Shown: positions 32,182-40,999, counted from the first letter of the stretch. The stretch is 64,000 nt of DNA from Occallatibacter savannae (GCF_003131205.1 NZ_QFFY01000004.1:310001-374000), one strand, 5' to 3'. Notes: a model not told the origin generated them from the letters alone. Program-made: numbers and translations.

Positions 32182-34203
32182 ATGGCCACCTCGCAGACCT
32201 CAACTCGAACACTTCCGACGCTGCATGAGTTCTTCTCTCCGGGGGGAATTCTGTCGAAGTCGCCGCTGCCGTATGAGTACCGGCCGGGGCAGCTGGAGAT
32301 GGCGAAAGCTGTGGAGCGGGCGCTGAGCGAGCGCCGGCACCTGATTGTGGAGGCCGGGACGGGAACGGGGAAGACGCTGGCTTACCTGCTGCCGGCGTTG
32401 CGGACGGGGCAGCGGGTGATTGTGTCGACGGGGACGAAGGCGCTGCAGGATCAGCTTTTCTTCCGGGATGTGCCGTTTCTGGAGTCGCTGCTGGGAGAGC
32501 TGCGGGTCTGCTACATGAAAGGGCGGGCCAATTACCTGTGCAGGCACAAGCTGGTGAAGCTGCGGGATCAGCCGATTTTGTCGGGGCTCGAGGAGATTGA
32601 CCAGTACCGGCAGATTGCCGAGTGGGAGAAGGTGACGGAGACGGGCGACCAGGCGGAGCTGAATGAGCTGCCGGAGACGAGCGCGCTGTGGCACAAGCTG
32701 GACGCGCGGAGCGAGGCTTGCCTGGGATCGACGTGTCCGGATTACAGGCGGTGCTTTATCACGGAGATGCGGCGGCGGGCTCTGGAGTCGGACATCATCA
32801 TCGTGAATCATCATTTGTTCTTTGCGGATCTGGCGGTGAAGCAGGAGGCGGCGGGGGCTCCGGATGCGGGGATTCTGCCGGAGGCTGCGGCGGTGGTGTT
32901 CGACGAGGCGCATGAACTGGAGGAAGTGGCGTCGAACTACTTCGGGCTGTCGGTGTCGAATCTGCGGTTTGAAGAGCTGGCGCGGGATACGGAGATGCAT
33001 CTGCGGGGGAAGCCGGGGGCGGAGAAGTTTCCGGCGGCAACGCAGCAGCTGCGGGACCGGGCGAGGATGTTCTTTGCGAGTCTGCCGATGGGCAGCGATG
33101 GGCGGCAGCCGTTTGAGAATCGCGAGGAGTTTCTGGAGACGTCGGGCGATTTGTATCTGTCGCTGCGGAACACGCTGCGGCTGCTCGAGTCGGAGATGGA
33201 ACTGCTGGAGGATATCGATGAGGCTCCGGGGCTGCGGAAGAGGGTAGCGCGGCTGAGGTCGGAGCTGGAGTTTCTGCTCGAGTCGAACGCGAGCAACATG
33301 GTGTATTGGCTGGAGCGTAGGGCTGTGGGGGGTGAGGGTCGGAACCCTGGTCCCCAAATGCGAGGGACCAGGGGCACCCAATTGCGAGGCGGCAACCGGC
33401 ATACGTTTGTGCAGGCGACGCCGATTGATGTGTCGGAGTTGCTGCGCGAGATGGTGTTCGAGACGATTCCGACGGTGGTGCTGACGTCGGCGACGCTGAC
33501 GGTGCAGGGCGGATTCGAGCATGTGCGGAAGCGCGTGGGGATGACGGAAGCGCGCGAGCTGGTGGTGCCTTCGCATTTCCGCTACGGGGAGCAGGCGCTG
33601 CTGTATCTGCCGCCGACGATGCCGGATCCGCGCGATCCGGAGTTCCCGGAGGCGGCGGCGAATACGATTCGGCGGGTGCTGGAGATTTCGAAGGGGCGGG
33701 CGTTCTGCCTATTTACGAGCTATGCGCAGATGCGGGATCTGTATGAGCGGCTGATGCCGGTGCTGGATTATCCGATATTGCTGCACGGGACAGCTCCGCG
33801 AAAGGCGCTGCTCGAGGAGTTCAGGTCGACGCCGAATGCGGTGCTGTTCGGGACGTCGAGTTTCTGGCAGGGAGTGGATGTGCAGGGCGAGGCGCTGAGC
33901 TGCGTGATCATCGACAAGCTGCCGTTTGCGGTGCCAAATGATCCGGTGGTGATGGCGCGGATGAAGGCGATTGAAGAGGCGGGCGGAAAGCCGTTTTTCG
34001 ACTACCAGGTGCCGTCGGCGGTGCTGACCCTGAAGCAGGGGTTTGGACGGTTGATCCGGTCGCTGGAGGATCGGGGGGTGTTGGTATTGCTCGATCCGCG
34101 GATCAGGAAGCAGCGGTATGGGCAGACGTTTCTGCAGAGCCTTCCGCCGTATCGGATGACGGCGACGATCACTGATGTTCAGGCGTTTTTCGAGAAGCAG
34201 TGA
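32182..34203 (+). CDS. DinG/Rad3-family ATP-dependent DNA helicase (iron-sulfur type)
   Basis: The 673-residue superfamily 2 helicase shows Walker A VEAGTGTGKTLAYLLPAL, the DEAH box VVFDEAHELEEVAS, and the C-terminal motifs GTSSFWQGVDVQGE and LKQGFGRLIRS. Four cysteines (one in ANYLCRHK, two in EACLGSTC, one in YRRCF) form the expected [4Fe-4S] site of the XPD/DinG/YoaA group. It likely unwinds DNA with 5'-3' polarity during repair or replication stress. Residues about 388-399 come from an in-frame hairpin repeat (33345-33379) placed between the iron-sulfur/Arch part and the second helicase domain. The ATG at 32182 fits the family start. apaG follows after 49 bp. Confidence 0.92.
   Translation: MATSQTSTRTLPTLHEFFSPGGILSKSPLPYEYRPGQLEMAKAVERALSERRHLIVEAGTGTGKTLAYLLPALRTGQRVIVSTGTKALQDQLFFRDVPFLESLLGELRVCYMKGRANYLCRHKLVKLRDQPILSGLEEIDQYRQIAEWEKVTETGDQAELNELPETSALWHKLDARSEACLGSTCPDYRRCFITEMRRRALESDIIIVNHHLFFADLAVKQEAAGAPDAGILPEAAAVVFDEAHELEEVASNYFGLSVSNLRFEELARDTEMHLRGKPGAEKFPAATQQLRDRARMFFASLPMGSDGRQPFENREEFLETSGDLYLSLRNTLRLLESEMELLEDIDEAPGLRKRVARLRSELEFLLESNASNMVYWLERRAVGGEGRNPGPQMRGTRGTQLRGGNRHTFVQATPIDVSELLREMVFETIPTVVLTSATLTVQGGFEHVRKRVGMTEARELVVPSHFRYGEQALLYLPPTMPDPRDPEFPEAAANTIRRVLEISKGRAFCLFTSYAQMRDLYERLMPVLDYPILLHGTAPRKALLEEFRSTPNAVLFGTSSFWQGVDVQGEALSCVIIDKLPFAVPNDPVVMARMKAIEEAGGKPFFDYQVPSAVLTLKQGFGRLIRSLEDRGVLVLLDPRIRKQRYGQTFLQSLPPYRMTATITDVQAFFEKQ
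33345..33379. repeat. GGGGCACCC hairpin repeat inside the helicase reading frame
   Basis: CCCTGGTCCC and GGGACCAGGG pair perfectly, and the tail GGGGCACCC is intact. The frame stays open and adds Gly/Arg/Pro-rich residues (NPGPQMRGTRGT). Confidence 0.9.
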
Positions 34204-34252
34204 TCAGTGATTAGAGAACAGAAAACAGAGAACAGGAGTCTAGACTTATTGC

Positions 34253-34660
34253 ATGGGCAGCAGAACACCGTATTTGGCAACGACGCGAGATATAGCGGTT
34301 AGCGTTGAGCCGTCGTACATGGAGGAGAGGTCGTCGGCGGACAGTTCTCAATATTTCTGGGCATATCACGTGACGATTGAGAATCAGAGCCGGGAGACGG
34401 TGCAATTGCTGAGCCGGCACTGGATGATTACGAATGCGCGCGGCGAGCTGACCGAGGTGAAGGGGCCGGGAGTTGTGGGGGAGCAGCCGGTTCTTGCACC
34501 GGGTGAGAGTTTCGAGTACACGAGCGGGGCGCCGCTGAATACACCTTCGGGGATGATGGGCGGGGCGTACCAGATGGAGACGGCGAGCGGAGAGCGGTTT
34601 GATATTGAGATTCCGACGTTCTCGCTGGATATTCCAAATCGGGGTGGGCTGGTGAATTAG
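34253..34660 (+). CDS. apaG: ApaG-domain protein
   Basis: The 135-residue protein is a single ApaG domain, a fibronectin-III-like fold linked to Co2+ resistance and Mg2+ efflux phenotypes in enterobacteria; its biochemical role is unresolved. Family sequence is clear: IAVSVEPSYMEE, YFWAYHVTIENQSRETVQLL, SRHWMITNARGELTEVKG, GVVGEQPVLAPGESFEYTSG and GMMGGAYQM. The ATG at 34253 starts 49 bp after the helicase stop on the same strand, so the two may be co-transcribed. Confidence 0.93.
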   Translation: MGSRTPYLATTRDIAVSVEPSYMEERSSADSSQYFWAYHVTIENQSRETVQLLSRHWMITNARGELTEVKGPGVVGEQPVLAPGESFEYTSGAPLNTPSGMMGGAYQMETASGERFDIEIPTFSLDIPNRGGLVN

Positions 34661-34795
34661 GGGGAATACAGGGGACGAGGGAACAGGAAACGCGCGGGCG
34701 GGGGCTGTAGGGAATAATGGGTTCGACCTAGGCGCATGTCTTGAAGTGTGACGACTGTGGGCCTGGTTCACGAATCCTTGTTCAAGGTTGGGGGC

Positions 34796-35869
34796 ATGTC
34801 AGCACAAATGCGAAATATGGGGACGGGCTTTTCGGCGGTACTTCTGATTGCTGCGGCGATTGCGATGGCGCAGGGGACACAGGCGGCAGCGCCAGCGCCG
34901 CAGCAGGCGCCAGGCAATCGACCGGCCATGACGTTTCCTCCGCTGCCGAACACGGCTCTGGGGCAGAAGGCGGCCTTGATGGGTTCGCTTGCTCCCAAGT
35001 GGAACAAGGTTCCCGATCTCGAAGGCTCGGGGAAGTTTCCGGCGAGCTATGCTGCGGCTCCGAATGGGGCTGATTACGTCATCTATGAGCCGAAGGACCT
35101 GGTCGGGGCGGAGGCGAAGGGCAAGCTCGGTGTCTACGTGTGGGGCAGCGGCGGGTGCTCTCCTGATGCGGCGGGCTCGCGGTTCCACCTGACGGAGATC
35201 GCGAGCCATGGGTACGTGGTCATTGTGCCGGGGAAGATTCTCAGCGGTCCGAAAGCGCCGCCGCAGACAGAGGGCCCTCAGGCTGGGCCGGGCATGCAGG
35301 ACCCTGCAGAGCGCGCGACGGCGGAGAAGATGGTTGCCGGCATCGATTGGATTCTTGCCGAGAATCAACGCAAGGGGAGCCCGTATTTCGGCGCTATCGA
35401 TCCAGCGCATATTGCGGTGGCTGGGTTCAGCTGCGGTGGACTAATTGCACTGAAGGCTGGGTTCGATCCGCGGGTGTCGGCGGTGTTGATTGAGAGCAGC
35501 GGGATTCTCAAGAATCCGCCTCCCGGTGGACTGGCCGGACTCCCGCAGATGACGGCCGTGAAGAAAGAGGATCTGGACAAGCTGCATACGCCGGTTCTCT
35601 ACCTGCTCGGAGGCCCGGAAGACATTGCCGAGCCCAATGGGCTGGATGATTTCGAGCAGATTCATAAGTCGCCGATCTTTCTTGGCGATCAGCCCGGGGC
35701 CGGCCATGGCGGCCTGATTTCTGTTCCGAACGCAGAGGGGACGAAAATCGAGTTGGACTGGCTCGATTGGCAATTCAACCACGACGCGGTCGCAGGGCAC
35801 ACGTTCACGGGTCCTGATTGTGAACTGTGTCATGACTTCCGGTGGCAGGTGAAGAGGAAGGGAATTTAG
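34796..35869 (+). CDS. Exported alpha/beta-hydrolase
   Basis: The product from the ATG at 34796 has 357 residues and starts with a signal peptide (FSAVLLIAAAIAMAQGTQA), so it should be periplasmic or secreted. The alpha/beta-hydrolase fold is indicated by the oxyanion strand KLGVYVWGSGGCSPD, the nucleophile elbow VAGFSCGGLIALKAG (GxSxG with Ser), LYLLGGPEDIAEPNG near the acid position, and a late His in GAGHGGLI. Substrate is unknown; the sequence resembles dienelactone-hydrolase or cutinase-like exported esterases. A GTG at 34748 would lengthen the N-terminus by 16 residues but weaken the signal peptide. A CxxC near the end (GPDCELCHDF) is unusual. Confidence 0.75.
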   Translation: MSAQMRNMGTGFSAVLLIAAAIAMAQGTQAAAPAPQQAPGNRPAMTFPPLPNTALGQKAALMGSLAPKWNKVPDLEGSGKFPASYAAAPNGADYVIYEPKDLVGAEAKGKLGVYVWGSGGCSPDAAGSRFHLTEIASHGYVVIVPGKILSGPKAPPQTEGPQAGPGMQDPAERATAEKMVAGIDWILAENQRKGSPYFGAIDPAHIAVAGFSCGGLIALKAGFDPRVSAVLIESSGILKNPPPGGLAGLPQMTAVKKEDLDKLHTPVLYLLGGPEDIAEPNGLDDFEQIHKSPIFLGDQPGAGHGGLISVPNAEGTKIELDWLDWQFNHDAVAGHTFTGPDCELCHDFRWQVKRKGI

Positions 35870-35910
35870 AGGGGTAGGGGACGAGGGATAAGGGACGAGG
35901 GAACGGGTGG

Positions 35911-35983
35911 AGCGCCGGGCGGGAATCGAACCCGCGAGTGCAGGTTTTGCAGACCTGTGCGTTAGCCACTTCGCCACCGGCGC
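35911..35983 (-). tRNA. tRNA-Cys (anticodon GCA)
   Basis: The minus strand folds as a tRNA: acceptor GCGCCGG with CCGGCGC and discriminator T, anticodon stem-loop CAGGT-CTGCAAA-ACCTG with GCA at 35948-35950, and T arm GCGGG-TTCGATT-CCCGC. CCA is not encoded. GA-rich low-complexity sequence (gaggga/agggac units) flanks it on both sides (35870-35905 and 36000-36055). Confidence 0.97.
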
Positions 35984-36110
35984 GTGAAAGGAAGAACAAA
36001 AAATCAGGGAACAAGGGACTAGGGACTAGGGACAAGGAACAAGGGAACCAAGGTCGGGGTAGAACCGGATCATCGTTGTGGCGCGATGTCGGGTTCTACC
36101 CTGAGCTGTT

Positions 36111-39100
36111 TTAGAACTGCAGTTTGGCGCCGAACTGGATCTGGCGCGAGGTGGTGGAGGTTGAGGTAATCACACCGCCGGTGGGAGAAACGTCGAGCGT
36201 GAACGGCGTGTCTGTGGGGGCTGTGGCGTAGACGACGGGATTAGGCGTCGAGAAGTTCGTCTGGTTCAGGATGTTGAAGAGCTCGGCTCGGAACTGGAGG
36301 CCCAGGTGCTCGGTCAGGTGTGCAGTCTTGGCCGCGGAGAAGTCCAGCTCAGAGCTGCCGGGACCGGTGAGCGAATTTCGTGAGACGTTGCCGTAGGTCC
36401 CCGTCGCCGGAGGTGCGAAAGCAGTGGGGTCAAACCACTTTCCGGGAGTGTGAGGGTAGAGCTTCCCCTGGAAATCCGGATTCCAGTTGGGACGCACGGG
36501 GTTGCGGGTGTCGCCATTGCCTGTCGGGTTGTAGCCGAGTTGAGGCGTGAAGGGGAAGCCAGTCATCGCGTTGAAGATTCCGCTGAGGGCCCAGTCCGCC
36601 AACAGAGCATTGGCGGCCTTCGGGCCATTCTTCAGGAAGCGACGCTTCGGTCCAAAGGGCAACTCCCACGTCCCGTTGAATACGAACAGGTGACGGATGT
36701 CGGTGGCCGCAGGGCCCCAATCGAGCTTTGGCCGGAGCGGGAACATCACGTAGCCGGGCGAATTGACGCTGACACTGGTATTCCACGCAGTTCCGTTGTC
36801 GAGGTTCTTGGCGAAGGTGTAGTTCGCGCGGAACTGCACACCCTTGGCGAACGATCGCTTCAGATCCGCTGTGAAAGCGTTATACATGCCGATTCCGTTT
36901 GAAACCCAGGTGGTGGTATTGGCCAGGTCGGGGTTGACGTTGACCGAGCCGGGCGGATAGTAGGCGGAGCCATCGGGCAGGAAGGTGGGGACCGGCTCGT
37001 TGGCGTCTAAGTTTAGGATCTGGTGGTAGCTGTGCGATCCGAGGTAGCCGAGAGTGAGCGAGGTCTGAGGAGCGACCTGTTGCTCAACGCGCAGGCTCCA
37101 CTGGATTACGGTCGGAGTCTTGGGATCGGGCTGGATGTTACTCGGCGAGACGTTTGCCGTGGCGCAAGAGGGGAACGGCTGCCCTGGCGTGATGTTCAGG
37201 CAGGAGACCTTTGCGTTCTTGAGCGTGTAGATGGTGTTGAAGGGCTCGGTTGAGTCGGTCCGATAGTCAATGGTGTCGAGAAGGTTGCGATAGAAGCCAG
37301 CTCCTCCGCGAACTGCCGTTTTTCCATTGCCCCAGACATCCCACGCAAATCCAAGACGAGGCTCGGGGAGAAACTTCGCGTTGTTCTTTGTAAGCGGCGA
37401 GTCGGCGATCACTGGAGTGGTCTGGATTACAGCGTCGACGAAGCGGTAATAAGATGCGCGGCCATTCGCTTCATTCCAGCCGTTGGTAGATTCGAAGCGG
37501 AAGCCTGCCCGCACTTCCAGGCGGGGAGTCACCTTGATGGTGTCGTCGACGAAGGCAGCGCCTTCCAATACGCGCCAAGCCATCTCCGTGGGCTGCGGTA
37601 TCACTGTGAAGGTCTTCACCTTCCCTTTGAGGAAGGAAGGCAGGTCACTGAACGAGGCCTGCCCGTTCTGATATTGCGCGAGCAAGCTGTTGGATTGAAT
37701 TCGCTGCAGCCACCCGCCGATTTCGATCTGCTGGCGACCGTGCGACCAGTAGATATGGTCATCGAGAGTGAACAGGTTGCGCGCCTGCGAGTTGTTGTTG
37801 CCTACGTTGGAACCGGCTTGGGTGAGTGTGGAAGCGCCGTTCGAGGCAGTGCTTCCGCCGATGACCACCGCGCCGATGCCACGGCCGGCCACCCAGCCGG
37901 GTAGATCGACTGTAGGGAAGCCAAAGAAGGAGAAATTCGCGCGCGAGAAGCCGAAGCGAGCCGTGTTCAAAAGGGTTGAGCTAAAGGAGTGCTGTTCCTG
38001 GACGCTCGCGACCTGCGCACGAAGGCTCTCATTGATCCGGCTGAAGGGGTTTTGCGTGGGGGTGTCTGCCGTGCTGTCGTCGATGGTGTAGACGGCGAAC
38101 AGGAGGTCCTTCGCACTCAGATTGTCATCGAGGCGGGTTGTGCCGAAGTCTTCGCGAATATGCTGCTTGGGGTTGCTGTAAGCGACAGCGATGCCTTTGC
38201 CGAGTTCAGGTCCGTTGGCTTGAGGCCAGAGAGCAAGCAGCGGAGCGACAGATGGATCGACGCCGACGTATTGCTCAGTTCCGTTCGAAGTGGGCAGATA
38301 GCCCTGGCGAGCCCTATCGTCGGGAACGAGCGTGACGGCGCTCAATCCCCATGCCTGACGGAATCCTTCGTAGTTGCCGAAGAGCAGGAGCTTGTTTTTG
38401 ACCAGGGGTCCGCCCAGAGAGCCGCCGAACTGATTGCGCTGGAACGGCGGGATGGAGCCGTGATCGAAGTAATTGCGGGCGTCGAGGGCGCTGTTGCGGA
38501 TGAATTCGAAGGCGGTGCCGTGCAGTGTGTTGGTACCGCTGGTGGTGACGATGCTGACCTGGGCTCCGGCACGCTTCCCATATGAGGCGCCGTATGTGTC
38601 GGTGGATACATTGAACTCGCGAACGGCGTCCACGCCGAGGAGCTGTCCGCTGGTGCCGCCGGGCGTGACGTTGGTGAGCGAGGCTCCGGTGTACTCGATT
38701 CCGTTCAGGAGAAAGAGATTGTCCTGCGGACGGCGACCGGAGACTGAGAACATGTTGCCCACGGAGGAGTTGGAAGTGCCCACTCCGCCGGCGCGCTGGC
38801 TGGTGTAGTTTACCGTGCCGGGATTGAGGGTCATGAGGCCGTCGTAGCTGCGGCCGTTGAGAGGAAGCTCTTTGACCTGGCGTTCGTCGACGAGTCCGGC
38901 GGTTTGTTGGGTGGAGATGTTGACGGTGGGGCCATCGGCGGTCACTTCAACGGCTTGTTCGACGGAGGCGACGCCGAGGACGATGCTGAGCTGAACGCTC
39001 TGACCGACGACGAGCGTTGCAGCCTGATGTCCGGGCGCAAAGCCCTCATGCTCCGCAGTGATGGAGTATGCGCCGATGGGCAGCGATGGCGCGAAGAAGC

Positions 39101-39302
39101 GTCCTTCGGCGTCGGTCGTGAGCTTGCGGGTGGCGCCGGTTTCCGTCTGCCTGACGGTGACGGTGGCGGCGCTGATGGATGCGCCGGAGGAGTCGCGGAC
39201 CATGCCGGTGACGGTGGCGCCGACAACCTGAGCGTGGAGCGGAAGCGCGATGAAGAGAAGCAGAGATGCAGAGATCGCGGACAGCCGAAGGGAAGAGGTC
39301 AC
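36111..39302 (-). CDS. Oar-like TonB-dependent receptor with N-terminal carboxypeptidase-regulatory domain
   Basis: The 1063-residue protein has a signal peptide (LLLFIALPLHAQ), then a CarboxypepD_reg-like beta-sandwich (about 28-115; TVTGMVRDSSGASISAATV, TDAEGRFFAPSLPIGAYSI), the plug (about 120-260; VDERQVKELPLNGRSYDGL, DNLFLLNGIEY), and a very long beta-barrel ending in RQIQFGAKLQF. This layout is typical of the large Oar-like receptors abundant in Acidobacteria and is thought to take up large or complex nutrients such as oligosaccharides. The start is a GTG at 39302 with AGGAGA upstream. The leader carries a terminator, alternative pairings and a Cys-rich short ORF, so expression is probably conditional. 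Confidence 0.9.
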   Translation of the reverse strand: MTSSLRLSAISASLLLFIALPLHAQVVGATVTGMVRDSSGASISAATVTVRQTETGATRKLTTDAEGRFFAPSLPIGAYSITAEHEGFAPGHQAATLVVGQSVQLSIVLGVASVEQAVEVTADGPTVNISTQQTAGLVDERQVKELPLNGRSYDGLMTLNPGTVNYTSQRAGGVGTSNSSVGNMFSVSGRRPQDNLFLLNGIEYTGASLTNVTPGGTSGQLLGVDAVREFNVSTDTYGASYGKRAGAQVSIVTTSGTNTLHGTAFEFIRNSALDARNYFDHGSIPPFQRNQFGGSLGGPLVKNKLLLFGNYEGFRQAWGLSAVTLVPDDRARQGYLPTSNGTEQYVGVDPSVAPLLALWPQANGPELGKGIAVAYSNPKQHIREDFGTTRLDDNLSAKDLLFAVYTIDDSTADTPTQNPFSRINESLRAQVASVQEQHSFSSTLLNTARFGFSRANFSFFGFPTVDLPGWVAGRGIGAVVIGGSTASNGASTLTQAGSNVGNNNSQARNLFTLDDHIYWSHGRQQIEIGGWLQRIQSNSLLAQYQNGQASFSDLPSFLKGKVKTFTVIPQPTEMAWRVLEGAAFVDDTIKVTPRLEVRAGFRFESTNGWNEANGRASYYRFVDAVIQTTPVIADSPLTKNNAKFLPEPRLGFAWDVWGNGKTAVRGGAGFYRNLLDTIDYRTDSTEPFNTIYTLKNAKVSCLNITPGQPFPSCATANVSPSNIQPDPKTPTVIQWSLRVEQQVAPQTSLTLGYLGSHSYHQILNLDANEPVPTFLPDGSAYYPPGSVNVNPDLANTTTWVSNGIGMYNAFTADLKRSFAKGVQFRANYTFAKNLDNGTAWNTSVSVNSPGYVMFPLRPKLDWGPAATDIRHLFVFNGTWELPFGPKRRFLKNGPKAANALLADWALSGIFNAMTGFPFTPQLGYNPTGNGDTRNPVRPNWNPDFQGKLYPHTPGKWFDPTAFAPPATGTYGNVSRNSLTGPGSSELDFSAAKTAHLTEHLGLQFRAELFNILNQTNFSTPNPVVYATAPTDTPFTLDVSPTGGVITSTSTTSRQIQFGAKLQF

Positions 39303-39394
39303 TTGGTTCTCCTGAAAGGACTTCGAGTAGGTGTGGAGCTTTTTACTGACGTGATGGGGTGCTTAGAGCCTGGGTGTTCTGGGCGCCGGGGATT

Positions 39395-39472
39395 TCAGCG
39401 ACAACAACAAGGGCGCGTCGACATGCGGAGGGCGTCGCGAAGGGTGCGCGAGTTGTCGACCAGATGGCTCAT
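39395..39472 (-). CDS. Short upstream ORF ending Arg-Pro-Cys-Cys-Cys-Arg (candidate leader peptide)
   Basis: The minus strand from the ATG at 39472 reads 25 codons to a TGA at 39395-39397 and ends MSTRPCCCR, the three cysteines all as TGT. An internal ATG at 39424 would give only those nine residues. It lies 92 bp upstream of the TonB receptor start and 16 bp after a terminator-like hairpin. Neither ATG has a clear Shine-Dalgarno, so translation would be leaderless or weak. Polycysteine short ORFs act as cysteine-responsive attenuators in mycobacteria; a similar role here is inference. Confidence 0.5.
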   Translation of the reverse strand: MSHLVDNSRTLRDALRMSTRPCCCR

Positions 39473-39488
39473 AGAGGGGACTTGCCGT

Positions 39489-39562
39489 AAAACAGAAAAG
39501 CCGCATTCAGCATTGCTGAAGCGGCCGTGTGGGTATGGTTGGAACCTTCAGTTCATCCACAC
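39489..39562 (-). promoter_or_regulatory. TonB receptor leader: terminator hairpin with competing upstream pairings
   Basis: On the minus strand GCCGCTTCAG-CAATG-CTGAATGCGGC (39525 to 39500) is followed by TTTTCTGTTTT, a good intrinsic terminator. No minus-strand gene lies upstream for it to end, so it belongs to the receptor leader. CTGAAG (39551-39546) can pair with CTTCAG in the 5' arm (39521-39516), breaking the terminator. GTGTGG (39562-39557) can pair with CCACAC (39532-39527), an arrangement exclusive with the former. A start-stop ATG-AAC-TGA lies within this segment. Confidence 0.5.
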
Positions 39563-39731
39563 GACCGATCGAACGCGCGACAACACGCGACGCGACAGAC
39601 CGGCATGTGAAGAACAACCATGGTTGGAATATACCTTTGTAGCCGGATCGAGTCAATGGAGCCGGGATCCTATCGGATCTGAGAGTGATGGAACGGCCGG
39701 CCGGCAGCGCTATTGTTGGTACAGGTGAGCG

Positions 39732-40361
39732 ATGAAGGTCTTGTCAGACGACGTGCTGATTGTGATCGATGTGCAGAGGGATTTCTGTCCGGGTGGCGCG
39801 CTGGCGGTGCCGGATGGAGATGCGGTGATTGGGCCGATCAATCGTGTGGCGGAGCGGTTTGAGCATGTGGTGCTGACGCAGGACTGGCACACGCCGGATC
39901 ATGCTTCGTTCGCTTCGGCGCATGCGGGTAAGAAGGCGTATGAGCAGGTTGAGTTGAGCTATGGGATGCAGACGCTTTGGCCGGATCACTGCGTGCAGGG
40001 CACCGAGGGTGCGGATTTGCATCCGGAGTTGCAGCTGACCCGGGCGGAGCTGATTGTGCGGAAGGGGTTTCATCGGACGATCGACTCGTATTCGGCGTTC
40101 TTTGAAAACGACCATGCGACGACGACGGGGCTGGGCGGGTATTTGAAGGAGCGCGGGTTCGGGCGGGTGTTTCTGGCGGGGTTGGCGTATGACTTCTGCG
40201 TGGGGTATTCGGCGCTCGATGCGCGGCGGTTGGGGTTCGAGGCAGTGGTGCTGAAGGATGCGTGCAGGGCGATCGATCTCGATGGGTCGGCGGGGGCGAT
40301 GGAGCGGGAGTTTGCGAGGGCGTTTGTTGAGCTGATGAATACGGGGGAGCTGGCGGGCTAA
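39732..40361 (+). CDS. pncA: Nicotinamidase
   Basis: The 209-residue enzyme converts nicotinamide to nicotinate for NAD salvage. The catalytic triad is Asp13 (VIDVQRDF), Lys111 (IVRKGFHRTIDSYS) and Cys156 (AYDFCVGYSALDA). Metal ligands are Asp51, His53 and His57 in TQDWHTPDH. HCVQGTEGADLHP is also typical. The gene is divergent from the TonB receptor and is probably transcribed alone. The nearby PnuC-family gene belongs to a separate TPP-controlled operon about 13 kb away, so it should not be taken as a partner. Confidence 0.94.
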   Translation: MKVLSDDVLIVIDVQRDFCPGGALAVPDGDAVIGPINRVAERFEHVVLTQDWHTPDHASFASAHAGKKAYEQVELSYGMQTLWPDHCVQGTEGADLHPELQLTRAELIVRKGFHRTIDSYSAFFENDHATTTGLGGYLKERGFGRVFLAGLAYDFCVGYSALDARRLGFEAVVLKDACRAIDLDGSAGAMEREFARAFVELMNTGELAG

Positions 40362-40527
40362 GCGGAGAATAAAATCACGGTTGGAGCCGGGCTTCGGGGG
40401 CTTATTTGAGTCCGTTAAACAAGAGCAGAGAGTTAGCGCCGATTTGCGGCGATAGCGAGTTAGCGGGTTTGTCGGCAGCCTCGCGAGCACAAGCCGATAG
40501 CGTCTTCTCCGGGGCAGGTCAATCACG

Positions 40528-40797
40528 ATGATGTCGCGGAACTTCTACATTCTGGCTGGGGCGCTGGCGTTTTTTGCGCTGCTTTCGGGGGCGATGACAC
40601 TGGTGCCATCGAGCTTTCAGCCGGGGCTGCCGGCGAACGGGTCGCTCTGGCGGATGGTAGCGCTGGTGATGCTGCTGGGGGCGCTGGGGTGCGCGCTGGT
40701 TGCGGTGTTCAGCAATTTGTTTGAGCAGGTGGATCGAAGGAGTGAGCAGGAGCGGGTGGAGGCAAGACGAAAGCGGAGGGATCTGCGGGATAAGTGA
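40528..40797 (+). CDS. Small membrane protein of unknown function
   Basis: The 89-residue product has two hydrophobic helices (about 6-26 and 42-63) joined by a short Pro/Gly loop, and a strongly charged C-terminal tail (about 65-89) of Arg, Lys and Glu that probably stays in the cytoplasm. I do not recognise the family. A second ATG directly follows the first. The 166-bp gap upstream contains a palindromic GCGAGTTAGC-type sequence like that near 56100. Confidence 0.55.
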   Translation: MMSRNFYILAGALAFFALLSGAMTLVPSSFQPGLPANGSLWRMVALVMLLGALGCALVAVFSNLFEQVDRRSEQERVEARRKRRDLRDK

Positions 40798-40812
40798 GAG
40801 TAGTGTGTCGTT

Positions 40813-40842
40813 CCCACCCTTGCTTCGCAAGAATAGGGCATC
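40813..40842. repeat. Degenerate GGGGCACCC-family hairpin
   Basis: CCC-ACC-CTTGC-TTC-GCAAG-AAT-AGGGCATCC shows an inner perfect stem CTTGC/GCAAG and a tail GGGCATCC; the outer arm is imperfect. Confidence 0.5.
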
Positions 40843-40879
40843 CGGCACCCGGCTCGTGTCGGCCTCGTTGTGTCGGTCT

Positions 40880-40914
40880 CCCATGTCTCCAAGAGCGGGA
40901 GACATGGGGCACCC
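40880..40914. repeat. GGGGCACCC hairpin repeat, ATGTCTCC stem type
   Basis: CCCATGTCTCC pairs perfectly with GGAGACATGGG, and GGCACCC follows. It is nearly identical to the copy at 20553-20587. It lies upstream of queD. Confidence 0.88.
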
Positions 40915-40999
40915 GGCGCGAGAGAGCAGGACCGGTGCGATGGGGAAACAACTAGAATTAGAGATATGGGATCTTGTCCCTGCAAGGATGTGAAGGCCG

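Noticed and set aside
34661..34795. GA-rich stretches (gagggaac/agggac units) around 34.7 kb and 35.9-36.05 kb as coding or RNA features
   Set aside because: They are low-complexity sequence without a frame, a stable fold or a conserved core that I can recognise.
35441..35977. Open frame on the minus strand beginning MAKWLTHRSAKPALAGSIPARRS-like, across the tRNA
   Set aside because: Its N-terminal part is the translated tRNA-Cys gene, and the rest lies antisense to the hydrolase gene; a well-known kind of spurious prediction.
40915..40999. Possible preQ1 riboswitch upstream of queD
   Set aside because: No preQ1-class pattern (short hairpin plus A-rich tail with the conserved core) could be traced in the short leader.
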